A DNA stretch of 64,000 nt from Asaia bogorensis. GTDB lineage: Bacteria; Pseudomonadota; Alphaproteobacteria; Acetobacterales; Acetobacteraceae. Shown here in pieces: positions 35,836 through 43,048 of the stretch; within the stretch, counting starts at the first letter, position 1, and every line of letters starts with the position of its first letter. Location: the NCBI RefSeq assembly GCF_900465345.1, contig NZ_UEGO01000031.1, positions 1 to 64,000 on the forward strand. The letters are read 5' to 3'. The notes beneath the pieces were generated by a model. The model did no database searches and was not told the DNA's origin. It was given only the letters and a program-made list of their open reading frames with translations. A program made the translations under genes and the position numbers.

Positions 35836-35951
35836 CACATTACGCCTCACGAACTTGCCTGCGGCGGTCCGGGCGACCTACCGCCGCAGCGCATGACGGG
35901 GCTCTGCCGTCACTCCGCACTGGAACAGTTTAGCTGCGGAGAAAACGGAAG

Positions 35952-36118
35952 ATGTTGCCGAAAACGGGCAGGAAATTACCCCTATGGACAGGCGTTCTTG
36001 GCGGACGCGAAGTCTATGCGCGGACCATCGCTGAGCTGCTACGCAAAGAGCATGGCGACAGTCGCCGCGCGATTAAGCAGCTCATGCGCCAGACGGACGC
36101 AAGCGAGCGAGCCTCAGA
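35952..36118 (+). pseudogene. truncated small conserved mobile-element gene
   Basis: The plus-strand reading KTGRKLPLWTGVLGGREVYA then RTIAELLRKEHGDSRRAIKQ and LMRQTDASER resembles a small conserved protein often seen divergent from this recombinase–ParB module. Similarity stops at about 36118, where the frame runs into the antisense of the integrase remnant, so the C-terminal part is lost. No function is known to me. Confidence 0.5.
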
Positions 36119-36346
36119 AATCGCGCGCTTGGCATCAATCAGCTTCTCACGCGCCCGGGCCAGAGACAGACCCGCCGGGCCATAACGACCCAACGTCAAG
36201 GTCTCCCGACGGCCGTTGAGCCGGTAGTCCAAGCGGAACACGATTGAACCCGAAGGTTGGACCACGACGTACATACCGTCACGATCCACAATCTTGTATA
36301 ATTTATCTTTTGGTTTCAGTGCCTTGATGGCGGTGTCGGTCAGCAT
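36119..36346 (-). pseudogene. P4-type tyrosine integrase, N-terminal arm-binding remnant
   Basis: From ATG 36346 the minus strand reads MLTDTAIKALKPKDKLYKIV then DRDGMYVVVQPSGSIVFRLD, RLNGRRETLTLGRYGPAGLS and LARAREKLIDAKRAI. This is the DUF4102 arm-type DNA-binding domain of P4-like integrases. After about residue 76 the sequence switches to the antisense of another gene. The core-binding and catalytic domains (R...HxxR...Y) are missing, so the island cannot excise by itself. The gene starts about 310 bp from the guaA 3' end, as in guaA-inserted islands. Confidence 0.85.
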
Positions 36347-36390
36347 CTGCATCCTCCAGATCGGTCAAAAAATGCAGGAGAGCACCCAAC

Positions 36391-36547
36391 TATACCGTCA
36401 GGCCAAAATTGGGCCACCTGACAGGCCTTTATTCAGCATTTCCAAGTGTTTATGCAAAAAATATACCGTCAGAAGCTCTCTTACCCCTGACGGTATATGC
36501 GTTTTCCGGTTGAGACAAGACGCGCCATACCGCCAGCCATACCGTCA
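36391..36547. repeat. cluster of TATACCGTCAG motifs between integrase remnant and guaA
   Basis: Exact copies lie at 36391–36401 and 36462–36472 and an inverted one at 36487–36497. Near matches, CATACCGCCAG and CATACCGTCAA, lie at about 36527 and 36538. One exact copy recurs at the far island end (12143). Spaced direct and inverted 11-mers beside an integrase start fit arm-type integrase or excisionase sites. The interval 36353–36662 holds no gene. Confidence 0.6.
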
Positions 36548-36661
36548 AACGGGAGGCTAGCTCGGCGATAGATGCTGAAAGTCTCAGAGAGATTTTTTCA
36601 GTATTTTCATTAGCTTATGTCGTATTATAGCGTGATTTCGGATACGCCCGGAGGGGCAAAA

Positions 36662-36679
36662 ATCATTCCCACTCAATCG
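36662..36679 (-). other. candidate right attachment site in the guaA 3' end
   Basis: CGATTGAGTGGGAATGAT covers the last five guaA codons and the stop. guaA 3' ends are known integration sites for P4-integrase islands, and an integrase remnant plus arm-like repeats lie next to it. The partial copy at 12069–12082 would be the other end. Confidence 0.5.
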
Positions 36680-38258
36680 TGCCCGGCGGCTTAGACGTGA
36701 TGTCGTAGGTGACGCGGTTGATGCCACGCACTTCGTTGACGATGCGGCCTGCGACACGGTTCAGGAAGCCGAAATCAAAGGGGTAGACCTCAGCGGTCAT
36801 GCCGTCCGTGCTGGTTACGGCGCGCAGGGCACAGGCCTGATCGTAGGTGCGGCCGTCACCCATCACACCCACGGTGCGGACCGGAAGCAGCACGGCAAAC
36901 GCCTGCCAGATGGCGTCATAAAGCCCGGCATTGCGGATTTCTTCCAGATAGATCGAATCCACCTTGCGCAGCAGATCGAGCTTTTCGCGGTCGATTGCGC
37001 CCGGAATACGGATTGCAAGGCCCGGCCCAGGGAAGGGATGACGCCCGACAATGGCTTCTGGAATACCGAGTTCGCGACCCAGGGCGCGCACCTCGTCCTT
37101 GAACAGCTCGCGCAGGGGCTCGACCAGCTTCATGTTCATGCGGTCAGGCAGACCGCCGACATTATGATGCGACTTGATGGTGACCGAAGGACCGCCGGTG
37201 AAGCTGACAGACTCAATCACATCCGGATAAAGCGTGCCTTGCGCAAGGAACTGTGCGCCGCCCAGCTTCGTGGCCTCTTCCTCGAACACCTCGATAAACA
37301 GACGCCCGATGGTCTTGCGCTTCACCTCCGGGTCCGTAACCCCAGCCAGGGCGTTCAGAAAGAGATCAGACGCATCGCGATGAACAAGGCTGATGTTGAA
37401 ACGGCCACGGAAAGTCTTGACCACTTCATCCGCTTCGCCCGCGCGCAAAATGCCCGGATCGACGAAAATGCAGGTGAGCTGGTCGCCAATGGCGTCATGG
37501 ATCAGCTTCGCCGCCACGGAGGAGTCAACGCCCCCTGACAGACCACAGATCACTCGACCAGAGCCTACCTGCTCTCGGATACGGGCAATTTCGAGGTCAC
37601 GGAAGCCGGCCATGGTCCAGGTGCCCTTGCAACCGGCAACCTCATGCGTGAAGTTCTTGATCAGCGCGGCACCATGCGGGGTGTGCACCACTTCCGGATG
37701 GAACTGCACACCATAGAGGCGACGCCCCTCATCGGCGATGATGGCAAACGGTGCCCCTTCCGACCACGCAACAGCGCGGAAACCGGGCGGAAGCGCCGTG
37801 ACGCGATCACCGTGGCTCATCCAGACCTGCTCACGATGGCCGCGCGACCAGGCACCACGGAACAGGGCACAATCTTCGGCAATCTCGATGTGAGCCCGAC
37901 CGAATTCACGGTGCTCATGGGTTTCAACCTTGCCGCCGAGGCGCGCGCACATGGCCTGCTGGCCATAGCAGATACCCAGCACGGGAACGTTGAGGTCAAA
38001 CACGACATCGGGGATCTGCGGTGCGTTGTCGTCATGAACACTGGCCGGGCTGCCAGAGAGGATGATGCCACGCGGGTAGAAACCGCGGATCTTCTCTTCT
38101 GTCGCGGTGAAAGGCCAGATTTCGCAATAGACGCCACTCTCACGCACGCGTCGGGCAATGAGCTGCGTGACCTGACTGCCGAAATCGAGGATCAGGATGC
38201 GATCTTCATGAAGCTGCAGGTCGAGGTTATCGGCGTTTTGCGGGGCGGTGTCGGTCAT
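36663..38258 (-). CDS. guaA: GMP synthase (glutamine-hydrolysing)
   Basis: This 531-residue enzyme converts XMP to GMP with ATP and glutamine. It has a class I glutamine amidotransferase domain ([18 protein letters not shown]; nucleophile Cys in [16 protein letters not shown]), an ATP-pyrophosphatase with the P-loop [12 protein letters not shown], and the C-terminal dimerisation domain ending GTIEWE. Length and all key motifs are normal, so the gene is intact despite carrying the presumed attachment site at its 3' end. It is transcribed leftward as a single gene. Confidence 0.97.
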   Translation of the reverse strand: MTDTAPQNADNLDLQLHEDRILILDFGSQVTQLIARRVRESGVYCEIWPFTATEEKIRGFYPRGIILSGSPASVHDDNAPQIPDVVFDLNVPVLGICYGQQAMCARLGGKVETHEHREFGRAHIEIAEDCALFRGAWSRGHREQVWMSHGDRVTALPPGFRAVAWSEGAPFAIIADEGRRLYGVQFHPEVVHTPHGAALIKNFTHEVAGCKGTWTMAGFRDLEIARIREQVGSGRVICGLSGGVDSSVAAKLIHDAIGDQLTCIFVDPGILRAGEADEVVKTFRGRFNISLVHRDASDLFLNALAGVTDPEVKRKTIGRLFIEVFEEEATKLGGAQFLAQGTLYPDVIESVSFTGGPSVTIKSHHNVGGLPDRMNMKLVEPLRELFKDEVRALGRELGIPEAIVGRHPFPGPGLAIRIPGAIDREKLDLLRKVDSIYLEEIRNAGLYDAIWQAFAVLLPVRTVGVMGDGRTYDQACALRAVTSTDGMTAEVYPFDFGFLNRVAGRIVNEVRGINRVTYDITSKPPGTIEWE

Positions 38259-38391
38259 GGCGCTCTTTCAACACGTCGTGCATGGGCAAGTTCTGTGGGC
38301 ATCGTATAGGATGTTCGTCGTGCATCGTCATCCCAAACGACGCGTTATGCCCGCCTAAATGTCACCATTCCTTCATTCAGACGAGACCGAT

Positions 38392-38793
38392 ATGTCGTAT
38401 CCCCGCTTTCGCCCCCTGCCCTGCGCGGCACTCCTTGGTGTGATCGGGGCGCTTTCGGCCTGCTCCTCCCCTCAATCCCCGAGCAAGGACCCGGTCGGTC
38501 TCTGGACGGGAGCACTTGTCACCGATGAAGGAAGCTGCCCGACCAATACGGACTCGACCTTGCAGATTGGCACCAAAGCCATCAGCTTCACGCCCGGCGA
38601 TAACGCACTCGTTCTGAAGGGTGTACGTGGGGCCGACCCGCACCACTATCATGCGCAGCTCGATCTCAAGGATGCGCAGGGCAAACCCTACAGCATCGTG
38701 TTCAATGGGTATCCTGTCGGCAATGCCATCGGGGGCATCTATGGTGCACCGACATGTCGCGCCCATATCGTCATGACCCGCCCAAATCATTGA
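38392..38793 (+). CDS. small putative lipoprotein
   Basis: This 133-residue protein starts MSYPRFRPLP and has a hydrophobic stretch ending in a lipobox, GALSACSS, so Cys about 22 is likely to be lipidated. The mature part is short and polar with two further cysteines (SCPTN and PTCRA), possibly a disulfide. I do not recognise a family. ATG 38392 is chosen because the signal sequence then begins properly; the frame is open from 38359. It is divergent from guaA. Confidence 0.65.
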   Translation: MSYPRFRPLPCAALLGVIGALSACSSPQSPSKDPVGLWTGALVTDEGSCPTNTDSTLQIGTKAISFTPGDNALVLKGVRGADPHHYHAQLDLKDAQGKPYSIVFNGYPVGNAIGGIYGAPTCRAHIVMTRPNH

Positions 38794-38857
38794 TTGAAAA
38801 AAATTCTTTTTCCCTCTTGCGGGGTTGGGAAACTCACAGTAGAACCCGCCCCACGAC

Positions 38858-38934
38858 GCACCCGTAGCTCAATTGGATAGAGCACCAGACTACGAATCTG
38901 GGGGTTAGAGGTTCGAGTCCTTTCGGGTGCGCCA
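38858..38934 (+). tRNA. tRNA-Arg (ACG), copy 1
   Basis: This 77-nt sequence has the acceptor stem gcacccg/cgggtgc, D-arm 'agctcaattggatagagc', anticodon stem ccaga/tctgg with loop ctacgaa (anticodon ACG), T-arm with gttcgagtcc, and an encoded CCA end. It reads CGN arginine codons after A34 deamination. Confidence 0.97.
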
Positions 38935-38966
38935 GTATACAACGTGACCAGTCAAATGATCACTAC

Positions 38967-39043
38967 GCACCCGTAGCTCAATTGGATAGAGCACCAGACT
39001 ACGAATCTGGGGGTTAGAGGTTCGAGTCCTTTCGGGTGCGCCA
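38967..39043 (+). tRNA. tRNA-Arg (ACG), copy 2
   Basis: This copy is identical over all 77 nt to the one 32 bp upstream, including the CCA. The two are probably one transcript from a recent tandem duplication. Confidence 0.97.
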
Positions 39044-39059
39044 TACTCCAAATAAAAAA

Positions 39060-39866
39060 TCAACGCCCGCCGGAAACCGTCAACACGGTCCCAGTGATAT
39101 AACGCGCATGATCCGATGCCAGGAAAAACACCGCATCGGCGATATCACCCGGCTCGGCAACCATTCCCATCGGTACAACGGCACTCGCCCGCCGGCGCAT
39201 GTCATCCGTGATGTGAGCGGTGCGTGTCATGCCGGGCGCGACAGCAACCACCCGAAGCCCATCAGCTGCGACCTCATTTGATAGCCCGATCGTAAGGCTC
39301 TCGATTGCGCCTTTTGTCGTCGCCAGCGGCACATGCCCCGGTACGCCTCCAAGGCGCGCTGCGATGGATGAGATATTGATGATAACCCCGCCCATGCCGC
39401 CAGCCTTGATGGACATATGGCGCACGGCCTCGGCACTTACGAGCATCGTGCCGAGGATATTGGTGTCAATTACCTCTTCAATCTCTGGCGGTGTCGCGTC
39501 GGTGAGCACAGTTGTTCGTCCCGTTATACCTGCATTATTGACGACCACACCTACACGCCCCAGCGTTTTGATGGTCTCGGCAAAAGCATCAGCAATCGCA
39601 TCCGCACAGCGTATGTCGAGTTGCAGCGCCAGGACCGAGCACCCAGCCCGGACGAGGGATTGCACCAGGCCTTGCGCCGCCAGATGATCATGGGCGTATG
39701 TGAAGGCTACGCGCCGTCCGGCCATTGCGAAGCGCTGGACAATCGCCCGGCCAATTCCACGCGAGCCACCTGTCACGAGCACGGCGCCCGGTAAGGCGTC
39801 AGACTGATCGAAGCACTGCTCGACAGTATCCGAAGCGCCCGGATCTGTCTTTTCAAGATTGTCCAT
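39060..39866 (-). CDS. short-chain dehydrogenase/reductase lacking catalytic Tyr
   Basis: This 268-residue classical SDR has the Rossmann motif VTGGSRGIGRAI, NNAG (VVVNNAGITG), the catalytic Ser region INISSIAARLGG, and a FabG-like C-terminus (ITGTVLTVSGG). The YxxxK motif reads LATTK: Leu (CTG at about 39334) replaces the catalytic Tyr, while the Lys is kept. Without Tyr, normal ketone or alcohol redox chemistry should fail, so it may be a pseudoenzyme or have a mutation. An N-terminal extension of about 27 residues precedes the Rossmann fold. It lies close behind the tRNA pair, convergent with it. Confidence 0.85.
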   Translation of the reverse strand: MDNLEKTDPGASDTVEQCFDQSDALPGAVLVTGGSRGIGRAIVQRFAMAGRRVAFTYAHDHLAAQGLVQSLVRAGCSVLALQLDIRCADAIADAFAETIKTLGRVGVVVNNAGITGRTTVLTDATPPEIEEVIDTNILGTMLVSAEAVRHMSIKAGGMGGVIINISSIAARLGGVPGHVPLATTKGAIESLTIGLSNEVAADGLRVVAVAPGMTRTAHITDDMRRRASAVVPMGMVAEPGDIADAVFFLASDHARYITGTVLTVSGGR

Positions 39867-39976
39867 TACGAGGTCCCGTTATTGTTTTTATTGTTCGGGA
39901 TTGCCTTGTCGGCATGAAAACGAGCGGTTTTTCTATTCGCCCCCAAGTAATGTGGTGGTGATGGTGACGCCGGGCC

Positions 39977-40381
39977 TTAATGCACCAACTTTGCCAGCGC
40001 CGCACAAACGTCGCTCTCAAGAAAAGGCTTGGAAACAAAGAGGCTGCGCGGTGGTAATGAAAAGCTATCCGGCGCCTTGCGGCCTGAAGTCAGGACAAAC
40101 GCCACATCCGGACGCGTCCTTGACAGGTGATGACCAAGATCGAGTCCAGTCATCGCGCTCGGCATTTCGAAATCGGAGAAAACGGCGCGAATATGGGGGT
40201 TCTTGCGCAGCACTGCAAGCGCTTCATCAGCGTCTTCGGCAGAGATCACGTTGTAACCAGCCTGCTCGATCATTTCCGAGACATAGAGACGCAGCAACAC
40301 CTGATCCTCTACAACCAGAACGGTCGGAGCAGCGCCGCCCTGCGAAGCATTGACGGGTTTCAGGGATGAACTCGCGAACAT
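39977..40381 (-). CDS. single-domain response regulator (CheY-like)
   Basis: This 134-residue receiver domain has the acidic pair in VLVVEDQ, the phospho-acceptor Asp in VFSDFEMP, the conserved Thr/Ser in VLTSGR and the Lys in FVSKPF. There is no output domain, so it would act by protein contact in a phosphorelay. The first about 17 residues are unstructured. No histidine kinase lies in the window, so the partner is unknown. Confidence 0.9.
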   Translation of the reverse strand: MFASSSLKPVNASQGGAAPTVLVVEDQVLLRLYVSEMIEQAGYNVISAEDADEALAVLRKNPHIRAVFSDFEMPSAMTGLDLGHHLSRTRPDVAFVLTSGRKAPDSFSLPPRSLFVSKPFLESDVCAALAKLVH

Positions 40382-40459
40382 GATTTCTATGTCTCCTGAG
40401 AGCCTTGAGCCATATCAACGAGAATTGAGGACTATAGTTTTCAGAATGACACTCGCGTT

Positions 40460-41233
40460 CTACCTAACGGTTTTGTTAACAATCAATTCGTTAGCGAAAC
40501 CGGCTGCCGTACCCCCCTGTCCTTCGTGCGCCGTCACATCAATACCGGCAATGGCCCAGACGGCCCCCTCCCGAACCAGCAGCGGCGCGCCACTTGCACC
40601 ATGGGTCGCCGCACAATCGTGGTCGATCAATTGGCCTCGCACACGAATCACGTGGCAGTCCATGTCACCCATAGCAAGTTCCATGCGGTCCTGCTGATAC
40701 CCGCCCAGCATCGCAGTCTGACCCGGCGTTGCCTCCATGATCGGCAGCAAATCCTGCGATTTCATGAGAGGCTGATCCAGTATGACGGTCGCATGATCGG
40801 CCTGGCTGGTGCGCAGCGGGTGAAACGGATCGTAGCTCGGGGGAATGATGAACTTCACCCCTCGCGCCGTAGCGCGCCACGCCCCTGTGTCATAACCAAG
40901 CATGAAATGCACACTGGAAGGCTGTACGAAATTGGCCGCCTCATCACGCCACAGGCAATGAGCCGCTGTCATGATGACAGAGGGTGCAACGAGAAATCCG
41001 GTACATTTCACGCCAAGTTCGGTCTGCACACGTCCGAGAATACGCCAGGGCGTCCGGTTAACATCAACAACATGTCGCGTGCCCGAACCGACACCTACCA
41101 GGGGGGATTTCTGCGGTCCTGCCGCCAGGGCCGCCCCCGGCAAGATGCAAGCCAGCGCCGCAAGGGCGACGCACGAGAACAGCTTGCTGCAAACCCCGTA
41201 ACGCGCCACCCACCCTGTTGCGGCCTTCATCAC
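40460..41233 (-). CDS. secreted trypsin-like serine protease
   Basis: This 257-residue protein starts with a signal peptide (hydrophobic stretch VALAALACILPGAALAAG, cleavage near residue 38), followed by a chymotrypsin-fold protease. The catalytic His lies in MTAAHCLW, the Asp in QADHATVILD and the Ser in THGASGAPLL. It probably acts in the periplasm or outside the cell. It overlaps the cytidine deaminase stop by four bases (ATGA), an unexpected pairing that may reflect only shared transcription. Confidence 0.88.
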   Translation of the reverse strand: MMKAATGWVARYGVCSKLFSCVALAALACILPGAALAAGPQKSPLVGVGSGTRHVVDVNRTPWRILGRVQTELGVKCTGFLVAPSVIMTAAHCLWRDEAANFVQPSSVHFMLGYDTGAWRATARGVKFIIPPSYDPFHPLRTSQADHATVILDQPLMKSQDLLPIMEATPGQTAMLGGYQQDRMELAMGDMDCHVIRVRGQLIDHDCAATHGASGAPLLVREGAVWAIAGIDVTAHEGQGGTAAGFANELIVNKTVR

Positions 41234-41655
41234 GCTGTTCCGCCTGACACCTCATCCGTGCTCTGCGCAAGATGATCGGGCCCGAAAGACCACGGAAGCA
41301 GGGCTTCGAGCGTTGTCTCAAGCAGGATCTTACCTTCCGTGTTGACGATCTTGATGGCCAGATCCGGCGCGCCAAATTCGCGCAATCTCTGGCGACAGCC
41401 CCCGCACGGGGTGCAGGGCGCTTCACCTGACCCGACAATCACGATCTCGTCGATCCGGCGCCCACCGGCCATGACCATTGCGGCAATCGCCCCCGCCTCC
41501 GCGCAACTTCCCTGGGGATAGGCCGCGTTTTCCACATTACACCCGGCATGGATCACCCCCTCGCAGCGCAACGCAGCGCCGACATGGAAGCGCGAATAGG
41601 GTGCATAGGCTCGCTTGCGCGCGGCCAGGGCCGCCTCGATCAGGTCCCTGCTCAT
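41230..41655 (-). CDS. cdd: cytidine deaminase
   Basis: This 141-residue homotetramer-type enzyme converts cytidine or deoxycytidine to uridine in pyrimidine salvage. It shows the zinc/catalytic motif CAEAGAIAAMV (in place of the common CAER) and the PCGGCRQRL cluster, plus the substrate-side NVENAAY. The start is ATG 41655 (MSRDLIEA), with a purine-rich AAGGGAGAAGGATAT upstream; the open frame to 41931 has no such signal. It is divergent from lysA by 67 bp. Confidence 0.93.
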   Translation of the reverse strand: MSRDLIEAALAARKRAYAPYSRFHVGAALRCEGVIHAGCNVENAAYPQGSCAEAGAIAAMVMAGGRRIDEIVIVGSGEAPCTPCGGCRQRLREFGAPDLAIKIVNTEGKILLETTLEALLPWSFGPDHLAQSTDEVSGGTA

Positions 41656-41722
41656 CAAATATCCTTCTCCCTTGCATAATCGCAGCTTGGAAGCCGCAGA
41701 TTGCCCTTGTAGTCTGTCATTC

Positions 41723-43048
41723 ATGACACGCCACGACCCTGATATCATGAACCTTCTCGCCTCTCGCCCCTCGTTGCATATGGATGGGCAGGATGGTCTG
41801 CTGTTTGAGGGGGTTCCCCTCCAGACGATAGCAAGCGCGGTTGGCACACCATGCTGGGTCACGGGTGCTGGGACGCTCAGACGGCGTACCCGCAATCTCA
41901 GGAAAGCCTTCACCGAGCGTGGCCTCGACATATCGCTGCATTATGCGCTCAAGGCCAATGACCATCTCGCGACCCTGACCGTTCTGCATCAGGAGGGTTG
42001 TGGTGCCGATGTCGTGAGCGGTGGCGAGTTGCGCCGCGCTCTTGCCGCCGGAATTAGCCCATCGCAGATCGTGTTCTCCGGTGTCGGCAAGACAGATGCC
42101 GAGCTCATGCTCGCCCTGCAGGAAGATATCGGCCAGATCAATGTGGAGAGCGTGGAGGAGCTAAGGCGCCTTTCGCATCTTGCGCGTGCTTCCAGCCTCA
42201 CCGCCCGGGTGGCCCTGCGCGTCAATCCGCATATCGATGCGGAAACCCACGACAAGATCAGCACGGGGCGACTGGGCGACAAGTTCGGAATCGACTGGGC
42301 CGATGTCCCGGCCCTCTACCGCGAAGCCAGCACCCTGCCGGGTATCGATATTCGCGGACTGGCGACGCATATTGGTAGCCAGATACTGTCGCCTGCCCCG
42401 TTCAAGGCCGCCTATGCCCGTATCGCCGAGATGGTGGTCGGTCTGCGCAACGAAGGTCTGAGCGTTTCGGTGGTGGATTGTGGCGGTGGTCTGGGTGTGC
42501 GCTATCGTGACGAACTCGCTCCCCCCCCGGCCGCGCTCGCCGGGGCAATTGCCGAGACACTGGGCCATCTGGATCTGAAGCTCGCCATTGAGCCCGGTCG
42601 CTGGATCGCAGCACCGGCCGGCGTTCTTCTGGCCTCGGTGATCGATCTCAAAGCCCAGCGCGAGGGTATTTCGGACTTCGTGATCGTGGATGCGGCGATG
42701 AACGATCTGGCGCGCCCAAGCCTTTACGGGGCCTGGCACGGCATCATCCCGCTTGCGCCCGATCTTGCCTATGCTGAAACGGCCCCCCAGACCGTCGTAG
42801 GGCCCGTTTGCGAGTCGAGTGACGTTCTTGCCAAGGACAGGCTTCTGCCTGCTGTACGCACGGGCGATCAGATCGCTATTCTCGATACGGGTGCCTATGG
42901 CGCCGTCATGAGCTCGACCTATAATAGTCGCCCCCTCGCCGCACAGGTCATGATTGAAAATGGCCAATGGCAGGTCGTGCGCAAGCGGCAACGGGTCGAG
43001 GCGCTCTGGGGTGATGACAGCATACCGGAGTGGCTGGATAGCGAATGA
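41723..43048 (+). CDS. lysA: diaminopimelate decarboxylase
   Basis: This 441-residue PLP-dependent fold-III decarboxylase performs the last step of lysine synthesis. The PLP Lys lies in HYALKANDH, with ERGLDISLHYAL before it. GGGLGVRY binds the phosphate, EPGRWIAAP contacts PLP, and PVCESSDVLAKDR supplies the Cys of the partner subunit. I chose ATG 41723 (MTRHDPD); ATG 41747 is an alternative. The stop overlaps the next start (ATGA), the usual lysA–TIGR02302 arrangement. Confidence 0.95.
   Translation: MTRHDPDIMNLLASRPSLHMDGQDGLLFEGVPLQTIASAVGTPCWVTGAGTLRRRTRNLRKAFTERGLDISLHYALKANDHLATLTVLHQEGCGADVVSGGELRRALAAGISPSQIVFSGVGKTDAELMLALQEDIGQINVESVEELRRLSHLARASSLTARVALRVNPHIDAETHDKISTGRLGDKFGIDWADVPALYREASTLPGIDIRGLATHIGSQILSPAPFKAAYARIAEMVVGLRNEGLSVSVVDCGGGLGVRYRDELAPPPAALAGAIAETLGHLDLKLAIEPGRWIAAPAGVLLASVIDLKAQREGISDFVIVDAAMNDLARPSLYGAWHGIIPLAPDLAYAETAPQTVVGPVCESSDVLAKDRLLPAVRTGDQIAILDTGAYGAVMSSTYNSRPLAAQVMIENGQWQVVRKRQRVEALWGDDSIPEWLDSE

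Noticed and set aside
36391-36547. TATACCGTCAG cluster considered as replication iterons
   Set aside because: No replication initiator is nearby; a copy at the other island end and the adjacent integrase favour integrase arm sites.
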